NCBI RefSeq assembly: GCF_000420625.1
Contig: NZ_ATVH01000011.1
Location: 372,001-436,000 of the forward strand
Length of the DNA stretch: 64,000 nucleotides
Direction of reading: 5' to 3'
Origin: Fodinicurvata sediminis DSM 21159
GTDB taxonomy: Bacteria > Pseudomonadota > Alphaproteobacteria > Kiloniellales > DSM-21159
Below the pieces are notes generated by a model that ran no database searches, was not told the DNA's origin, and worked only from the letters and a program-made list of their open reading frames with translations. Made by a program: the position numbers and the translations under genes. Every line of letters begins with the position of its first letter. The stretch's first letter is position 1. Below, piece by piece: positions 55,743-63,459 of this stretch.

Positions 55743-56111
55743 TCACTCCTTGGTGAACTTGGCGCCCGCCGCCTCAAGGGTCGGCAGGGCGTGCGACGGC
55801 ACAGAGACCGGCTTGTTCAGCGGGAACTCCATGACACGTCCGTTGACGGCCAGTTTGATGGGGTCCATGCCGTTGCAGCTATGGATCGTCAGGCGGGTTT
55901 TGCCCTTCTCTGCCGCCCTGGACAAAACGGGATCAGGGGCATCGGCGGCGCGGGTCGCGTCGGACTCCGCCAACTGGAGGCTCACGACCTCGGCCACGAG
56001 ATCCGCCTTGGTCTTGCGGCGGTCCAGATCGACCTCGAAGGCGGCCTTGGCGTAATCCTCAAGGCCCTCCTTCGTCAGCTTCTCCAGATCGCTCCGGGAT
56101 TTCTTCTCCAT
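55743..56111 (-). CDS. Small structural-region protein, paralogue of 55265-55738
   Basis: A 122-residue protein starting MEKKSRSDLEKLTKEGLEDYAKAAF: a HeH/SAP-like hairpin followed by LAVNGRVMEFPLNKPVSVPSHALPTLEAAG. The VNGRVM-x(2)-P core and the order of both domains match the neighbour. ATG 56111 is chosen over GTG 56114 because AGGGGG lies at good spacing. Confidence 0.65.
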   Translation of the reverse strand: MEKKSRSDLEKLTKEGLEDYAKAAFEVDLDRRKTKADLVAEVVSLQLAESDATRAADAPDPVLSRAAEKGKTRLTIHSCNGMDPIKLAVNGRVMEFPLNKPVSVPSHALPTLEAAGAKFTKE

Positions 56112-56123
56112 CACGGCACCCCC

Positions 56124-56390
56124 TTACACTACGGCCACGGCGGCGCCGGTGTCGCTGCGCAGCCAGTTGGTGCCATTTGAGAAGGCCAGGATCGGGCTGC
56201 CGGCGGCCCCGTCGCTGCAGTACACAGCATGATTGGCGTACTCGCTGGCGCTGGGCAGATCGGCCACGGCATAGCTGGGCAGGCCGACGGGGGCCGTGGG
56301 CTCCGCGAACTCGCGCAGAAGCACGCCTGTATCGCCGTAGCTGCCACGTGCGGCCATGTTGGCGTGCTGTACCTTGGTCTTGGTATCCAT
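56124..56390 (-). CDS. Small virion-region protein
   Basis: An 88-residue protein starting MDTKTKVQHANMAARGSYGD, ending with AVYCSDGAAGSPILAFSNGTNWLRSDTG. That last part is a common small beta motif of phage head or tail accessory proteins. Exact role unknown. Confidence 0.6.
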   Translation of the reverse strand: MDTKTKVQHANMAARGSYGDTGVLLREFAEPTAPVGLPSYAVADLPSASEYANHAVYCSDGAAGSPILAFSNGTNWLRSDTGAAVAVV

Positions 56391-56428
56391 TGCTCTGGTT
56401 CCCTTTCGTCAGGGGCGTTGTGGGCTTC

Positions 56429-56457
56429 GGGGCCGCCTCAGAAAGCGAGACGGCCCC
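56429..56457 (-). promoter_or_regulatory. Strong mRNA hairpin without T tract
   Basis: GGGGCCG with CGGCCCC, extended by CTC/GAG, lies between the genes at 56472-56807 and 56124-56390. Lacking a T tract, it is more likely an mRNA-stability or partial-termination element that lowers expression after the capsid genes. Confidence 0.4.
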
Positions 56458-56471
56458 GGTCACTGCGCCAA

Positions 56472-56807
56472 TCAAGCCGCGCCTGCGCCGGAGCGCGTTG
56501 CGACGTAAACAAGCGTCTGGTTGTTCACGTTCAGGTCACTGTCGGCGCCGATGGTGAAGCCGTAGCCCTCATCATTGTCAGCGCCGTCATACGGTGTGAT
56601 GCCGTTCGACGTGATCTTGGAATAGGCCACGGTCCCGCCCTTCAGCTTGAGACCGTGACCGTCGTCCATGTCGGAGGTCCACTCGACGGAGACCGGGTTG
56701 GTCGCGTCGATGTTGAAAATCCTCACATGGTCGGGCTGGAAGCCCAGGGCGACGTTGATGGCCGACCCTGTGCCCTCGACGGTGCCCGTTTTGATGTTGG
56801 GGTTCAT
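56472..56807 (-). CDS. Possible head decoration protein
   Basis: A 111-residue beta-rich protein starting MNPNIKTGTVEGTGSAINVALGFQPDHVRIFN. Lying just after the capsid gene and having a GFxPxxVxIxN segment, it resembles small phage decoration or fibre-attachment proteins. AAAGGA precedes the ATG by 7 bases. Confidence 0.6.
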   Translation of the reverse strand: MNPNIKTGTVEGTGSAINVALGFQPDHVRIFNIDATNPVSVEWTSDMDDGHGLKLKGGTVAYSKITSNGITPYDGADNDEGYGFTIGADSDLNVNNQTLVYVATRSGAGAA

Positions 56808-56822
56808 CGCTCGGTCCTTTCG

Positions 56823-56839
56823 CGTAATGAAACGTTACA
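56823..56839. promoter_or_regulatory. 17-bp GTWAY-N5-GTTAC site 4
   Basis: CGTAATGAAACGTTACA lies in the 80-bp gap between the major capsid stop and the gene starting at 56807, only 16 bp upstream of that start and next to its ribosome-binding site. Confidence 0.5.
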
Positions 56840-56887
56840 CCGGCGGTCGCGACGAGAGGCGCCCTGCCCCTCGCCGCGTCCGTTGGC

Positions 56888-57889
56888 TTACAGGTCGGTC
56901 GCGCCGACTTCGAGGCGGGCCATCCAGACCTGGTTGAGGATGACGGCCGTGTGCCAGGTCTTCCAGCCGACATAGCCGCGCTGGCCCAGGGGGTCCGACT
57001 TATCGGACTTGCCTGGGCGCAGGATCGTGGGCGAGACGGCGCCCTGCCCGCGCAGGGGCACGATGCCGTAGGCCTCCTTCCCGAAGATCAGGATGGGGTA
57101 CACATCCACGTTGCTGCCGCCCTGGCTGACCATGCCGTTCAGGGTGCCGCTGCCCTCGCCCTCGAAGGGCTCCAGGTCGGGAGACGCCACAAAGCGCACG
57201 TCCTCGACCGTGCCGATCTCGTATTCGGAGACCGGCTTGCGGTTGCCGTACTCGGCCACCGGGATGAAGCCCGGAAGCTCGCGGATATCGGCCTCCAGGT
57301 CGGTGTGGTGGACCGCCACGAAGGACGCCTCGACCGGGCGGGTGGCATAGTTGACGCTGCCATCGAGGATCTTGGTGATCTTCATGGCCTTCTGCGCCTT
57401 CAGCGCACGGGTGACGGCCCGCACCTTGGACAGCGAGATGGCCGTGTTCACGTCTCCGCGCCCTGTGCCGTTGGCGTAGTGGACATTGGTTCCGGCCCGC
57501 AGGACGCCATAGGTCAGGGCTTCTGTGGTGCGGCCAATGTTTTCGCCGGCCTGCTCGGACGCATCGTTGAGAACCGGATCCTCGTGGGTGTCCTCGATCA
57601 CGTCCGTAACCTCGACCACCTGGCCGTACTGCTTGAGGGATGCGGTCACATCCTCATAGGCAAACTGCGTGGCAGACGGGGTCACGCCCTCGACCAGGGG
57701 AGTCGTGGCCGCGGTGAACACCTTGGGCCGACGAAACTTGATGGTCTGGGTCTTGTTCTTGGGCATCGGCTTGGTCAGGCCGAACTTATCCAGCACGGTG
57801 ACTGGCGCCGCATGCCGAAGCATCTGCCGCTCGGCATAGACGTTTGTGCGGGGGCTCACCCCTGCGTCGGAATAACGGGTCATCGTCAT
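56888..57889 (-). CDS. Major capsid protein, N4-gp56 family
   Basis: A 333-residue HK97-fold capsid protein without a large N-terminal delta domain. The N terminus (YAERQMLRHAAPVTVLDKFG) and the C-terminal GQRGYVGWKTWHTAVILNQVWMARLEVGA are close to the N4-gp56-like family. A separate scaffold gene lies 25 bp upstream, as expected. Confidence 0.9.
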   Translation of the reverse strand: MTMTRYSDAGVSPRTNVYAERQMLRHAAPVTVLDKFGLTKPMPKNKTQTIKFRRPKVFTAATTPLVEGVTPSATQFAYEDVTASLKQYGQVVEVTDVIEDTHEDPVLNDASEQAGENIGRTTEALTYGVLRAGTNVHYANGTGRGDVNTAISLSKVRAVTRALKAQKAMKITKILDGSVNYATRPVEASFVAVHHTDLEADIRELPGFIPVAEYGNRKPVSEYEIGTVEDVRFVASPDLEPFEGEGSGTLNGMVSQGGSNVDVYPILIFGKEAYGIVPLRGQGAVSPTILRPGKSDKSDPLGQRGYVGWKTWHTAVILNQVWMARLEVGATDL

Positions 57890-57914
57890 GGTTCAGGTTC
57901 CTTGCCTTCGACGA

Positions 57915-59042
57915 TCAGCCCCTGGTTCGCCGCTCCATCTCGTCAAACTGCTTCCATATCTGTTCCGGGTCGCCGTCCTCCGGTATGCCGGTGGCGGGGC
58001 CTGGACCGCGCGAGCGCGTAGCGGAAGCCGATTCCAGTTGGCGCTGTCGCTTGCCAGCGAGCTTGTTGTTTCCACTGCCCTGGCCATTCGACCGGGGCGC
58101 TGCTTGCTGTGTGGGCCCGCCACCCTGGGACTGCTGCTGTGCCTTGAAGCGGCCAACCACGTCGGCGGCTTCCTCTGCATCCACGATATCCTGGCCGTTT
58201 CGATACGCGGCCTCACGGATATGCCGGGGCTGGTCATTCAGCCAATCGACGAACGCCTGGTTCGACGTGACTTCCTGCCAGTCCGGGTGCGCTTCGCTGA
58301 GAAGGTCCGCTTGCTCTTCGAGGGCCGATTGCCGGCGCTCCTGGCCTATAGCGGACAGCTCCTTGTTCTGCCGGGTAATCTCGGCCTGCAGGTTGCCGAC
58401 AACCTTTTCGAGGGGAGCGGCCACCTCCGGGTATTCCTCCCGGAAGGATTGCCAGTCCTCCGAAGCGAGAAAGCCATCCTCCTGGCCCTCGCCCTCCTGG
58501 CCTTCGCCTTGTCCCTGCTGTCCGGCGGCCTCGCTCGAGGCGGCCTGTTGCTGAGGGTTGGCTTGCGCGGCCTGGATCTCGTTAAGCTGTCGCTGCAGGG
58601 CGGAAATCCGCCCGGAATTGCTGCGAAGCTGATGCTGCAGTCGCTCTTTTTCCTGCTGAGCGGCCTCAAAGGCGGCTCTCTGCTCGGGGGTAGCGTTCGC
58701 CCACAGTTCGGTGTCGTTCTGCTGGGTGTCGCCAGTCTCGGCCTCACCGGACGCATTGCCGTCGGGTGCCTGGCCGTTATCGGAGGCGCTGTCGTTGTCG
58801 CGGTCCTGGGCGCTCTCGGCGTCGGCTGCGCTCCACTCGTCCCCGGCATCCTCGGCACGGCCCTCGTCGGGCGGTGGCGATCCTTCGCCGGCGTCGTCAC
58901 TCGCAGCGGACTGTTCCGCCTCGTCGAACTCGCTCCACAGCGCGTCCTCGTCCTTACCCGCATCTTCCAGAGAATCGTCGATCAGGTCAAGATCCTCGGG
59001 CGCCAGGTCTTCGGACGTATCGTTGGTGTTGATGTCGCTCAT
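57915..59042 (-). CDS. Scaffolding protein
   Basis: A 375-residue, very acidic protein: residues 1-115 are Asp/Glu/Ser-rich, a coiled coil follows (about 120-165, EKERLQHQLRSNSGRISALQRQLNEI), then Gln/Gly linkers and a helical C terminus that ends basic. Composition, length and place before the capsid gene are those of phage scaffolds. Confidence 0.85.
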   Translation of the reverse strand: MSDINTNDTSEDLAPEDLDLIDDSLEDAGKDEDALWSEFDEAEQSAASDDAGEGSPPPDEGRAEDAGDEWSAADAESAQDRDNDSASDNGQAPDGNASGEAETGDTQQNDTELWANATPEQRAAFEAAQQEKERLQHQLRSNSGRISALQRQLNEIQAAQANPQQQAASSEAAGQQGQGEGQEGEGQEDGFLASEDWQSFREEYPEVAAPLEKVVGNLQAEITRQNKELSAIGQERRQSALEEQADLLSEAHPDWQEVTSNQAFVDWLNDQPRHIREAAYRNGQDIVDAEEAADVVGRFKAQQQSQGGGPTQQAAPRSNGQGSGNNKLAGKRQRQLESASATRSRGPGPATGIPEDGDPEQIWKQFDEMERRTRG

Positions 59043-59048
59043 GGCGCG

Positions 59049-59258
59049 TTAGCTGCCCTTCTTGCTGGTGCTTGCGCCCTTGTCGCCCATGCCCTCCAGG
59101 GCCTTGGACAGCTCGCGTTTCTTCTTCATGGCGGCCTGCAGGCGCTTCTTGTCCTGCTTGATCTTCTCGGCCCGGATCAGCGTCTCCAGGTCGTGCTGGG
59201 CCTGCCAGTCTTTCTCGTCCATATCCATCGGTACGGGCTCCATCATGGTTGGGGTCAC
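59049..59258 (-). CDS. Small charged helical protein
   Basis: Up to 69 residues; a GTG at 59258 overlaps the previous stop, or an ATG at 59246 may be used (AGGAG upstream). The body is one long Lys/Glu-rich helix (LETLIRAEKIKQDKKRLQAAMKKKREL). Located 6 bp before the scaffold; function unknown. Confidence 0.55.
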   Translation of the reverse strand: MTPTMMEPVPMDMDEKDWQAQHDLETLIRAEKIKQDKKRLQAAMKKKRELSKALEGMGDKGASTSKKGS

Positions 59259-59479
59259 TCCTGCGGCTCGTTCGGCTGGTCCAGCTCACTGCGGCGCGGC
59301 AGGGCCAGCAAATCGCGCAGCGCCGCCACACGTCCGCGCTGGTACTCGGTGTCGATCGGCGATGTGCCCGGTGCCTCCAGCGTGCTGCGGCTGCGCTCAA
59401 GCTGGGCCTCGCCCCATTCCTTCACGCCATCCCAGGTCGCGCTGGCAGTGTCGATCTTCTCGTGTGGACGGCGGGTCAT
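59255..59479 (-). CDS. Small phage protein
   Basis: A 74-residue protein starting MTRRPHEKIDTASATWDGVKEWGEAQLER, with YQRGRVAALRDLLALP as a second helix. Starts and stops overlap its neighbours (ATGA-type), so it belongs to the portal-scaffold transcript. Function unknown. Confidence 0.6.
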   Translation of the reverse strand: MTRRPHEKIDTASATWDGVKEWGEAQLERSRSTLEAPGTSPIDTEYQRGRVAALRDLLALPRRSELDQPNEPQE

Positions 59480-59664
59480 GCGTTGCCTGGCTCCTGGATC
59501 GTCTCACTGCCGTCGTCATGCAGGATGATGCGGCGGCACCAATGGCAGTGAATGTCAGCCGCCTCGATCTCGGCGTCCGTCATGATGCAGCGCGGCGGAC
59601 CCTGGCAGACCATCACCCAGGGATCGCGCGGCGGCAGGCCGCCTATCATCTCCTGGCGCGTCAT
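59476..59664 (-). CDS. Small Cys/His-containing protein
   Basis: A 62-residue protein with CQGPPRC and CHWC, spaced to bind a zinc ion. It overlaps the portal stop as ATGA. Could be a small adaptor or regulator; not recognised. Confidence 0.55.
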   Translation of the reverse strand: MTRQEMIGGLPPRDPWVMVCQGPPRCIMTDAEIEAADIHCHWCRRIILHDDGSETIQEPGNA

Positions 59665-61997
59665 AGGTAGCCCCCCGACTGAACGTCGCTGCCGCGCAGA
59701 TCGCGGCGTTCCTCGACTGCGGCTTCGCTGGCGAAGATGCGCTCCTTGCTGGCGCGCTCGGCCTCTCCTTCGGCCAGCTTGGCGCGCAGCTGCTCCAGGG
59801 TCATGTTCTGCTGCGCGGCCAGTTCCATCATCTTGGTTTCGCGCTCGATGTTGGCCAGTTCGAGCTTAATTTTCCCCTCCATCTCGGCCAGGTTCATCCT
59901 GCTCTCGATCTCCAGGATCTTCGGGTCTGTGTCCTCGGGCTGCTCAGCGGCGGCGGCGGCCTCCTGGGCCAGCTCTTCCTCGGTTTTCAGCACCTCGTCG
60001 GCCGGCAGCATCATGGTCTGCATCAGGCGGCGCATCATGGGCAGGCCACCATGCTTAAAGAAGATCGACAGCGTTGGATGGGCCGAGAAGTTGGACAGGA
60101 CGGCCATCAGGTTGGCCGACTGCATCTCGCGCACCAGCAGGACCGAGGTGCCGCGCGCATCGACCTCGTAATCGCCCTTGATGTGCTCCTTCTGGCTGAA
60201 CTGCATCAGGAAGTCGTAGATGCGCCGGATGTTCGGCGTGGTCATGTCGTCGTCCCAGTTCTTGACGATGCGCCGGAACACCACGTTGGTCGCGTTCATG
60301 AGTATCGACATACCCTGGGCGGTCTGCGTGGTATGGCTGCCCTGCTCGCCCTGAGCGATGATGGGCATGCTGGTCTCTTCGTCAATGTTGCGGCTGGCCA
60401 GCTCGATGATGTTGGCCATTTCCTGCTGCATTGAGTTGATGTGGTAGGTCTCGAACGCCGGCTGATTGGCCGGGCCGCTGGAATCGCGATACCAGAGCTT
60501 CCGGGGCTCAAGCGTCCATTTGCCGTTGGCCGGCTGCACGACCTCCCGGTTCACGATGATCTGCGGCCCACTGGACAGGCCGGAGTTGTCCATCATCGTC
60601 CGCCAGGCGGCGTTGAGGGCCTTCTGGCTGTCCCGCATCAGGTAGGGCACGCCGAAACCGAAGATCGAGGCGTCGTCCTTCTCCAAGCAGAAGACCGAAT
60701 AAATCTGGTCGCCGCTGTCCAGGTGGTGCAGGCCGAACTTCAGCACCTCGCCCTGACAGAACCAAATCACGACCTCGATCTCCTGGAGCGGGTCGGGGTC
60801 TTCGCCTATGTCCTCCAGGATCTCGGGCTGATCCAGCGCCTGAGCCAGGGTCTGCAGCTCCTCGGCCTCAAGCGGGCCGTGATACTCCCAGACATGATAG
60901 CGGTCGCTCATGTTGTCGTGGTGAGCGCCTGTGATCGAGCGCAGGTCCGACAGATAGGTCGGTATGGAGTTGCGCGGCGTGTCCTTGAGCAAGCGCCGGA
61001 TCGCATCGTCCGAGAAGCCGGGCTCACGGGCCAGCTTGCGCAGGGCCTTGGGGTTCATCAGATGGCGCTCGAAGATGCCCTCGCAGTCGTCGATGTTGCG
61101 CGCGTCCATGTCGGGAAAGAAGTTCCAGTAATCCACACGCCAGTAACGCGGCCTGGGGTCCTCGACCTCCTGCATCTCGTGGACCGTCATCGTCTGGCCC
61201 GACTCGCCCGTCACCTCGCGCTGCTGCCAGGTGCGGCGCTTCCTGCCGCCCACCACCGGGCCTTTCATGATCCCGGTTCCGGCCTGGCAGGCATCGCGGA
61301 TCACGTCGCGGGCCTGGATGTTGTACTGGCACTCGCGCAAATGATCGTCGATCTCTTCTTCCATGTGCCGCGCGCGCTTGCGAGCCTCTTCCATCTGCCG
61401 GCGCAGATCCGCCGCCTTGCTTTCGGCCGCGTCGGCCTCCTGCTGGAGACGCTGCTGCATCTGCTCCTGGGGCGGCGTGCCCGCGCCTGGGGCGGCGCCT
61501 TGACCAGGGACACTCTGCCCAGGTGCGCCTTCCTGGGCCGGCTGTGGCCCCTGCTGCTGAGCCTCGGCGGCCTGCTGCTTGGCCTCTGCGGCTTTCTGTG
61601 CGGCCTGCTCGGCCTCGACCGTCAGTTCGGGGACCGGCGTGGGCCGCACACCCCAATTCTTGTCGTCGGTCGGGAACAGCATGTCCGACAGCCGCGCCTC
61701 CATCGAATTGGTCTTGGCGCGCGTCTTGTTGATGTAAAGCTTTGATTTATCGTTCTCGGACAGGTTCTTGAGAACGCTGTCCTCGTACTTGCCATGAAAC
61801 TGGCGCAGATCCTCAAGCCAGCGCTGTTCGACCTCCTGGCGCTTGCCAACGCGGTCCTCGGCCTCCTTGTCCAGACGCCCGACGATGGCGGTCAGCTTCT
61901 CACGCAAGCGCCGCTCGCGCGCGGCTTCATCCTCCTGCTGGCCTTCGCCCTCGTCCTCAAGTGCGTTACTTTTTGTTACGCCTGAAATCGCGGCCAT
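59661..61997 (-). CDS. Portal protein
   Basis: A 778-residue portal of the large podoviral type. It begins with charged helices, followed by LSENDKSKLYINKTRAKTNSMEARLSDMLFP, a Gln/Ala-rich insertion (about 120-210), a central DYWNFFPDMDARNIDDC region and C-terminal helices rich in Gln/Glu. ATG 61997 is chosen; a TTG at 62018 overlapping the terminase stop is possible. Site 5 of the 17-bp repeats falls within codons near residue 10. Confidence 0.88.
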   Translation of the reverse strand: MAAISGVTKSNALEDEGEGQQEDEAARERRLREKLTAIVGRLDKEAEDRVGKRQEVEQRWLEDLRQFHGKYEDSVLKNLSENDKSKLYINKTRAKTNSMEARLSDMLFPTDDKNWGVRPTPVPELTVEAEQAAQKAAEAKQQAAEAQQQGPQPAQEGAPGQSVPGQGAAPGAGTPPQEQMQQRLQQEADAAESKAADLRRQMEEARKRARHMEEEIDDHLRECQYNIQARDVIRDACQAGTGIMKGPVVGGRKRRTWQQREVTGESGQTMTVHEMQEVEDPRPRYWRVDYWNFFPDMDARNIDDCEGIFERHLMNPKALRKLAREPGFSDDAIRRLLKDTPRNSIPTYLSDLRSITGAHHDNMSDRYHVWEYHGPLEAEELQTLAQALDQPEILEDIGEDPDPLQEIEVVIWFCQGEVLKFGLHHLDSGDQIYSVFCLEKDDASIFGFGVPYLMRDSQKALNAAWRTMMDNSGLSSGPQIIVNREVVQPANGKWTLEPRKLWYRDSSGPANQPAFETYHINSMQQEMANIIELASRNIDEETSMPIIAQGEQGSHTTQTAQGMSILMNATNVVFRRIVKNWDDDMTTPNIRRIYDFLMQFSQKEHIKGDYEVDARGTSVLLVREMQSANLMAVLSNFSAHPTLSIFFKHGGLPMMRRLMQTMMLPADEVLKTEEELAQEAAAAAEQPEDTDPKILEIESRMNLAEMEGKIKLELANIERETKMMELAAQQNMTLEQLRAKLAEGEAERASKERIFASEAAVEERRDLRGSDVQSGGYL
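61964..61980. promoter_or_regulatory. 17-bp GTWAY-N5-GTTAC site 5
   Basis: CGTTACTTTTTGTTACG, a direct pair of GTTAC half-sites 10 bp apart, lies in the first codons of the portal gene. It is the only one of the five inside a coding region. Confidence 0.4.
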
Positions 61998-62014
61998 AGG
62001 ACTGTCTGCTCCCG

Positions 62015-62761
62015 TCAATAGCCTGCCGTGGGGTCCCCTGCGCCGGCCGATCCAACGGCCATTTGCGTCTCTGCGGGCCTAATCTTAGCACATGAAAGGC
62101 CTGACAGCACAAGATATCGTGTGGCGTCCATCAGGTGATCGAACTCCTTGACCACTTTCCCGTTCTCGTCGCGCCGATACAGGCGGTACTCGGCCTGCCA
62201 GTTCTGGAGCGTGCGGAAGACCTTCAGCCGGCCCGTACTTAATCGTTCCCACACGGCATACATGCCCGCCTCCAGCGCGTTGTCGGCCTCGGTCAGCTTG
62301 AGCCCCAGGTTCCGGTACTGCGCCAGGAGCTGTTCGCCGTCGCCCTGCTGGCGTCCGCGTGCCGCCGGATCAATGACGCCGGGGATCCATTCACCGCGCG
62401 CCCGGATGGCTGAGGCGTGAATGCTGGGCTCGGCCTGGCCCCGGTAATGCTCGGTGTAGAGGTAGATGCAGTCAATCGCCCGGTCCCAGGCGCCCCATAC
62501 GGCGGCCGTGCGGTTCCAGCCCACGTCCATGCCATAGACGCGCGGGAAGTAGGGCGGGATCGGAAAGGGATCGACCAGGATCTCGCTCGGCGGGATGGGA
62601 TAGATGGCGCCCGCGCCCAGCGACGGGATGCCAGCCGTTCGCGCATCGCGCAGGTGGGGCGGTGTTGCTGCCATAAGCTCGGCCTTTGTCTTCTCGTCCA
62701 GATGCGGAATGTCCTGCCACCCGGCCTGCACCAGGTACTTGGACGGGCTGATCTCGGGCAT
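62015..62761 (-). CDS. Terminase large subunit, nuclease half
   Basis: A 248-residue protein starting MPEISPSKYLVQAGWQDIPHLD. It holds the RNase H-like nuclease domain: YGMDVGWNRTAAVWGAWD (first Asp), RARGEWIPGVIDPAARG and FDHLMDATRYLVLSGL (last Asp). It lacks an ATPase domain, which is on the separate ORF from 63460. Its ATG overlaps the stop of a Gp49-like gene (ATGA), so it is made as its own protein. Confidence 0.88.
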   Translation of the reverse strand: MPEISPSKYLVQAGWQDIPHLDEKTKAELMAATPPHLRDARTAGIPSLGAGAIYPIPPSEILVDPFPIPPYFPRVYGMDVGWNRTAAVWGAWDRAIDCIYLYTEHYRGQAEPSIHASAIRARGEWIPGVIDPAARGRQQGDGEQLLAQYRNLGLKLTEADNALEAGMYAVWERLSTGRLKVFRTLQNWQAEYRLYRRDENGKVVKEFDHLMDATRYLVLSGLSCAKIRPAETQMAVGSAGAGDPTAGY

Positions 62762-63081
62762 CAGCCGCCCCGCGCCTGGTAGCGCTGCTCGGCCAACAGG
62801 AAGCCGAAGAGCGGCCACAGCTTACGGAAAGCGTCGTCGTGGGCGATCTTGCGGCCAATGTCGGCGTCGTAGTTTGCCGGATCGACGCAGGCCGACTCCC
62901 CGCGCACCGAATAGCCGTTGTCCAGGGTGATGTTGCAGATGGTCACGGTGCTGTTCGGCAGGACCGTGTACTGCGCGTCCCGGACGCGCTTCGCCATCGC
63001 CTCGGCGGTAACGTGTGGGCCTGGCCGATCCTCGGCGAGGGCGGCAGCCAGTTCGTCGTCTGTCATCAGGTTGGGGTTCAT
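62761..63081 (-). CDS. Gp49-like phage protein
   Basis: A 106-residue protein starting MNPNLMTDDELAAALAED, with the pattern of the Phage_gp49_66 family: VTAEAMAKRVRDAQYTVLPNSTVTICNITLDNGYSVRGESACVDP followed by a LWPLFGFLLAEQ end. GGAG is 6 bases before ATG 63081. It lies between the two terminase halves, an odd place. The 180 bp upstream (63082-63262) hold no gene. Confidence 0.8.
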   Translation of the reverse strand: MNPNLMTDDELAAALAEDRPGPHVTAEAMAKRVRDAQYTVLPNSTVTICNITLDNGYSVRGESACVDPANYDADIGRKIAHDDAFRKLWPLFGFLLAEQRYQARGG

Positions 63082-63262
63082 GGGTCGCTCCATCGGTTGT
63101 GTGAAATGACGGCTTCCGCACCTTTCCGGCTATCATAGTTGCCCGCGTCCGCCGGTTTGCCCAGCCCCGCGCGTGTGGTCTTCTGAGGGGCACGTCGCGG
63201 TTAGGGAGGTGTGGCGTTGTAGGCGGCGCCGTCGGGTCCGCCCACAGGAGTGGGACGCGCCC

Positions 63263-63445
63263 CTATCTGCTGCCGGTGCCTTCGGTTTCCCCGCGCAGGA
63301 AGTGCAGATAGACCGTCGCGCGGTCCACCACGTCTTCCGGCGTCGATTGTTCGTTGTTCGCCATGCTGAGTGCCGTGGCGCGGAGATCCACGTCGCTTGG
63401 CAGGCCGCTGACCTGCTCGGGCATGTCTTTGGTGTCGGGGGTCAT
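63263..63445 (-). CDS. Small protein inside the terminase split
   Basis: A 60-residue acidic protein starting MTPDTKDMPEQVSGLPSDVD, with one helix-rich region (EDVVDRATVYLHFLRG). AAAGGA lies 6 bases before the ATG, 15 bp past the terminase N-half stop. Not recognised. Confidence 0.6.
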   Translation of the reverse strand: MTPDTKDMPEQVSGLPSDVDLRATALSMANNEQSTPEDVVDRATVYLHFLRGETEGTGSR

Positions 63446-63459
63446 GTCGTGTCCTTTCT

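Noticed and set aside
57888-59528. 546-codon plus-strand open frame opposite scaffold and small genes
   Set aside because: Leucine/glycine-rich shadow of the scaffold coding strand; crosses several real gene boundaries.
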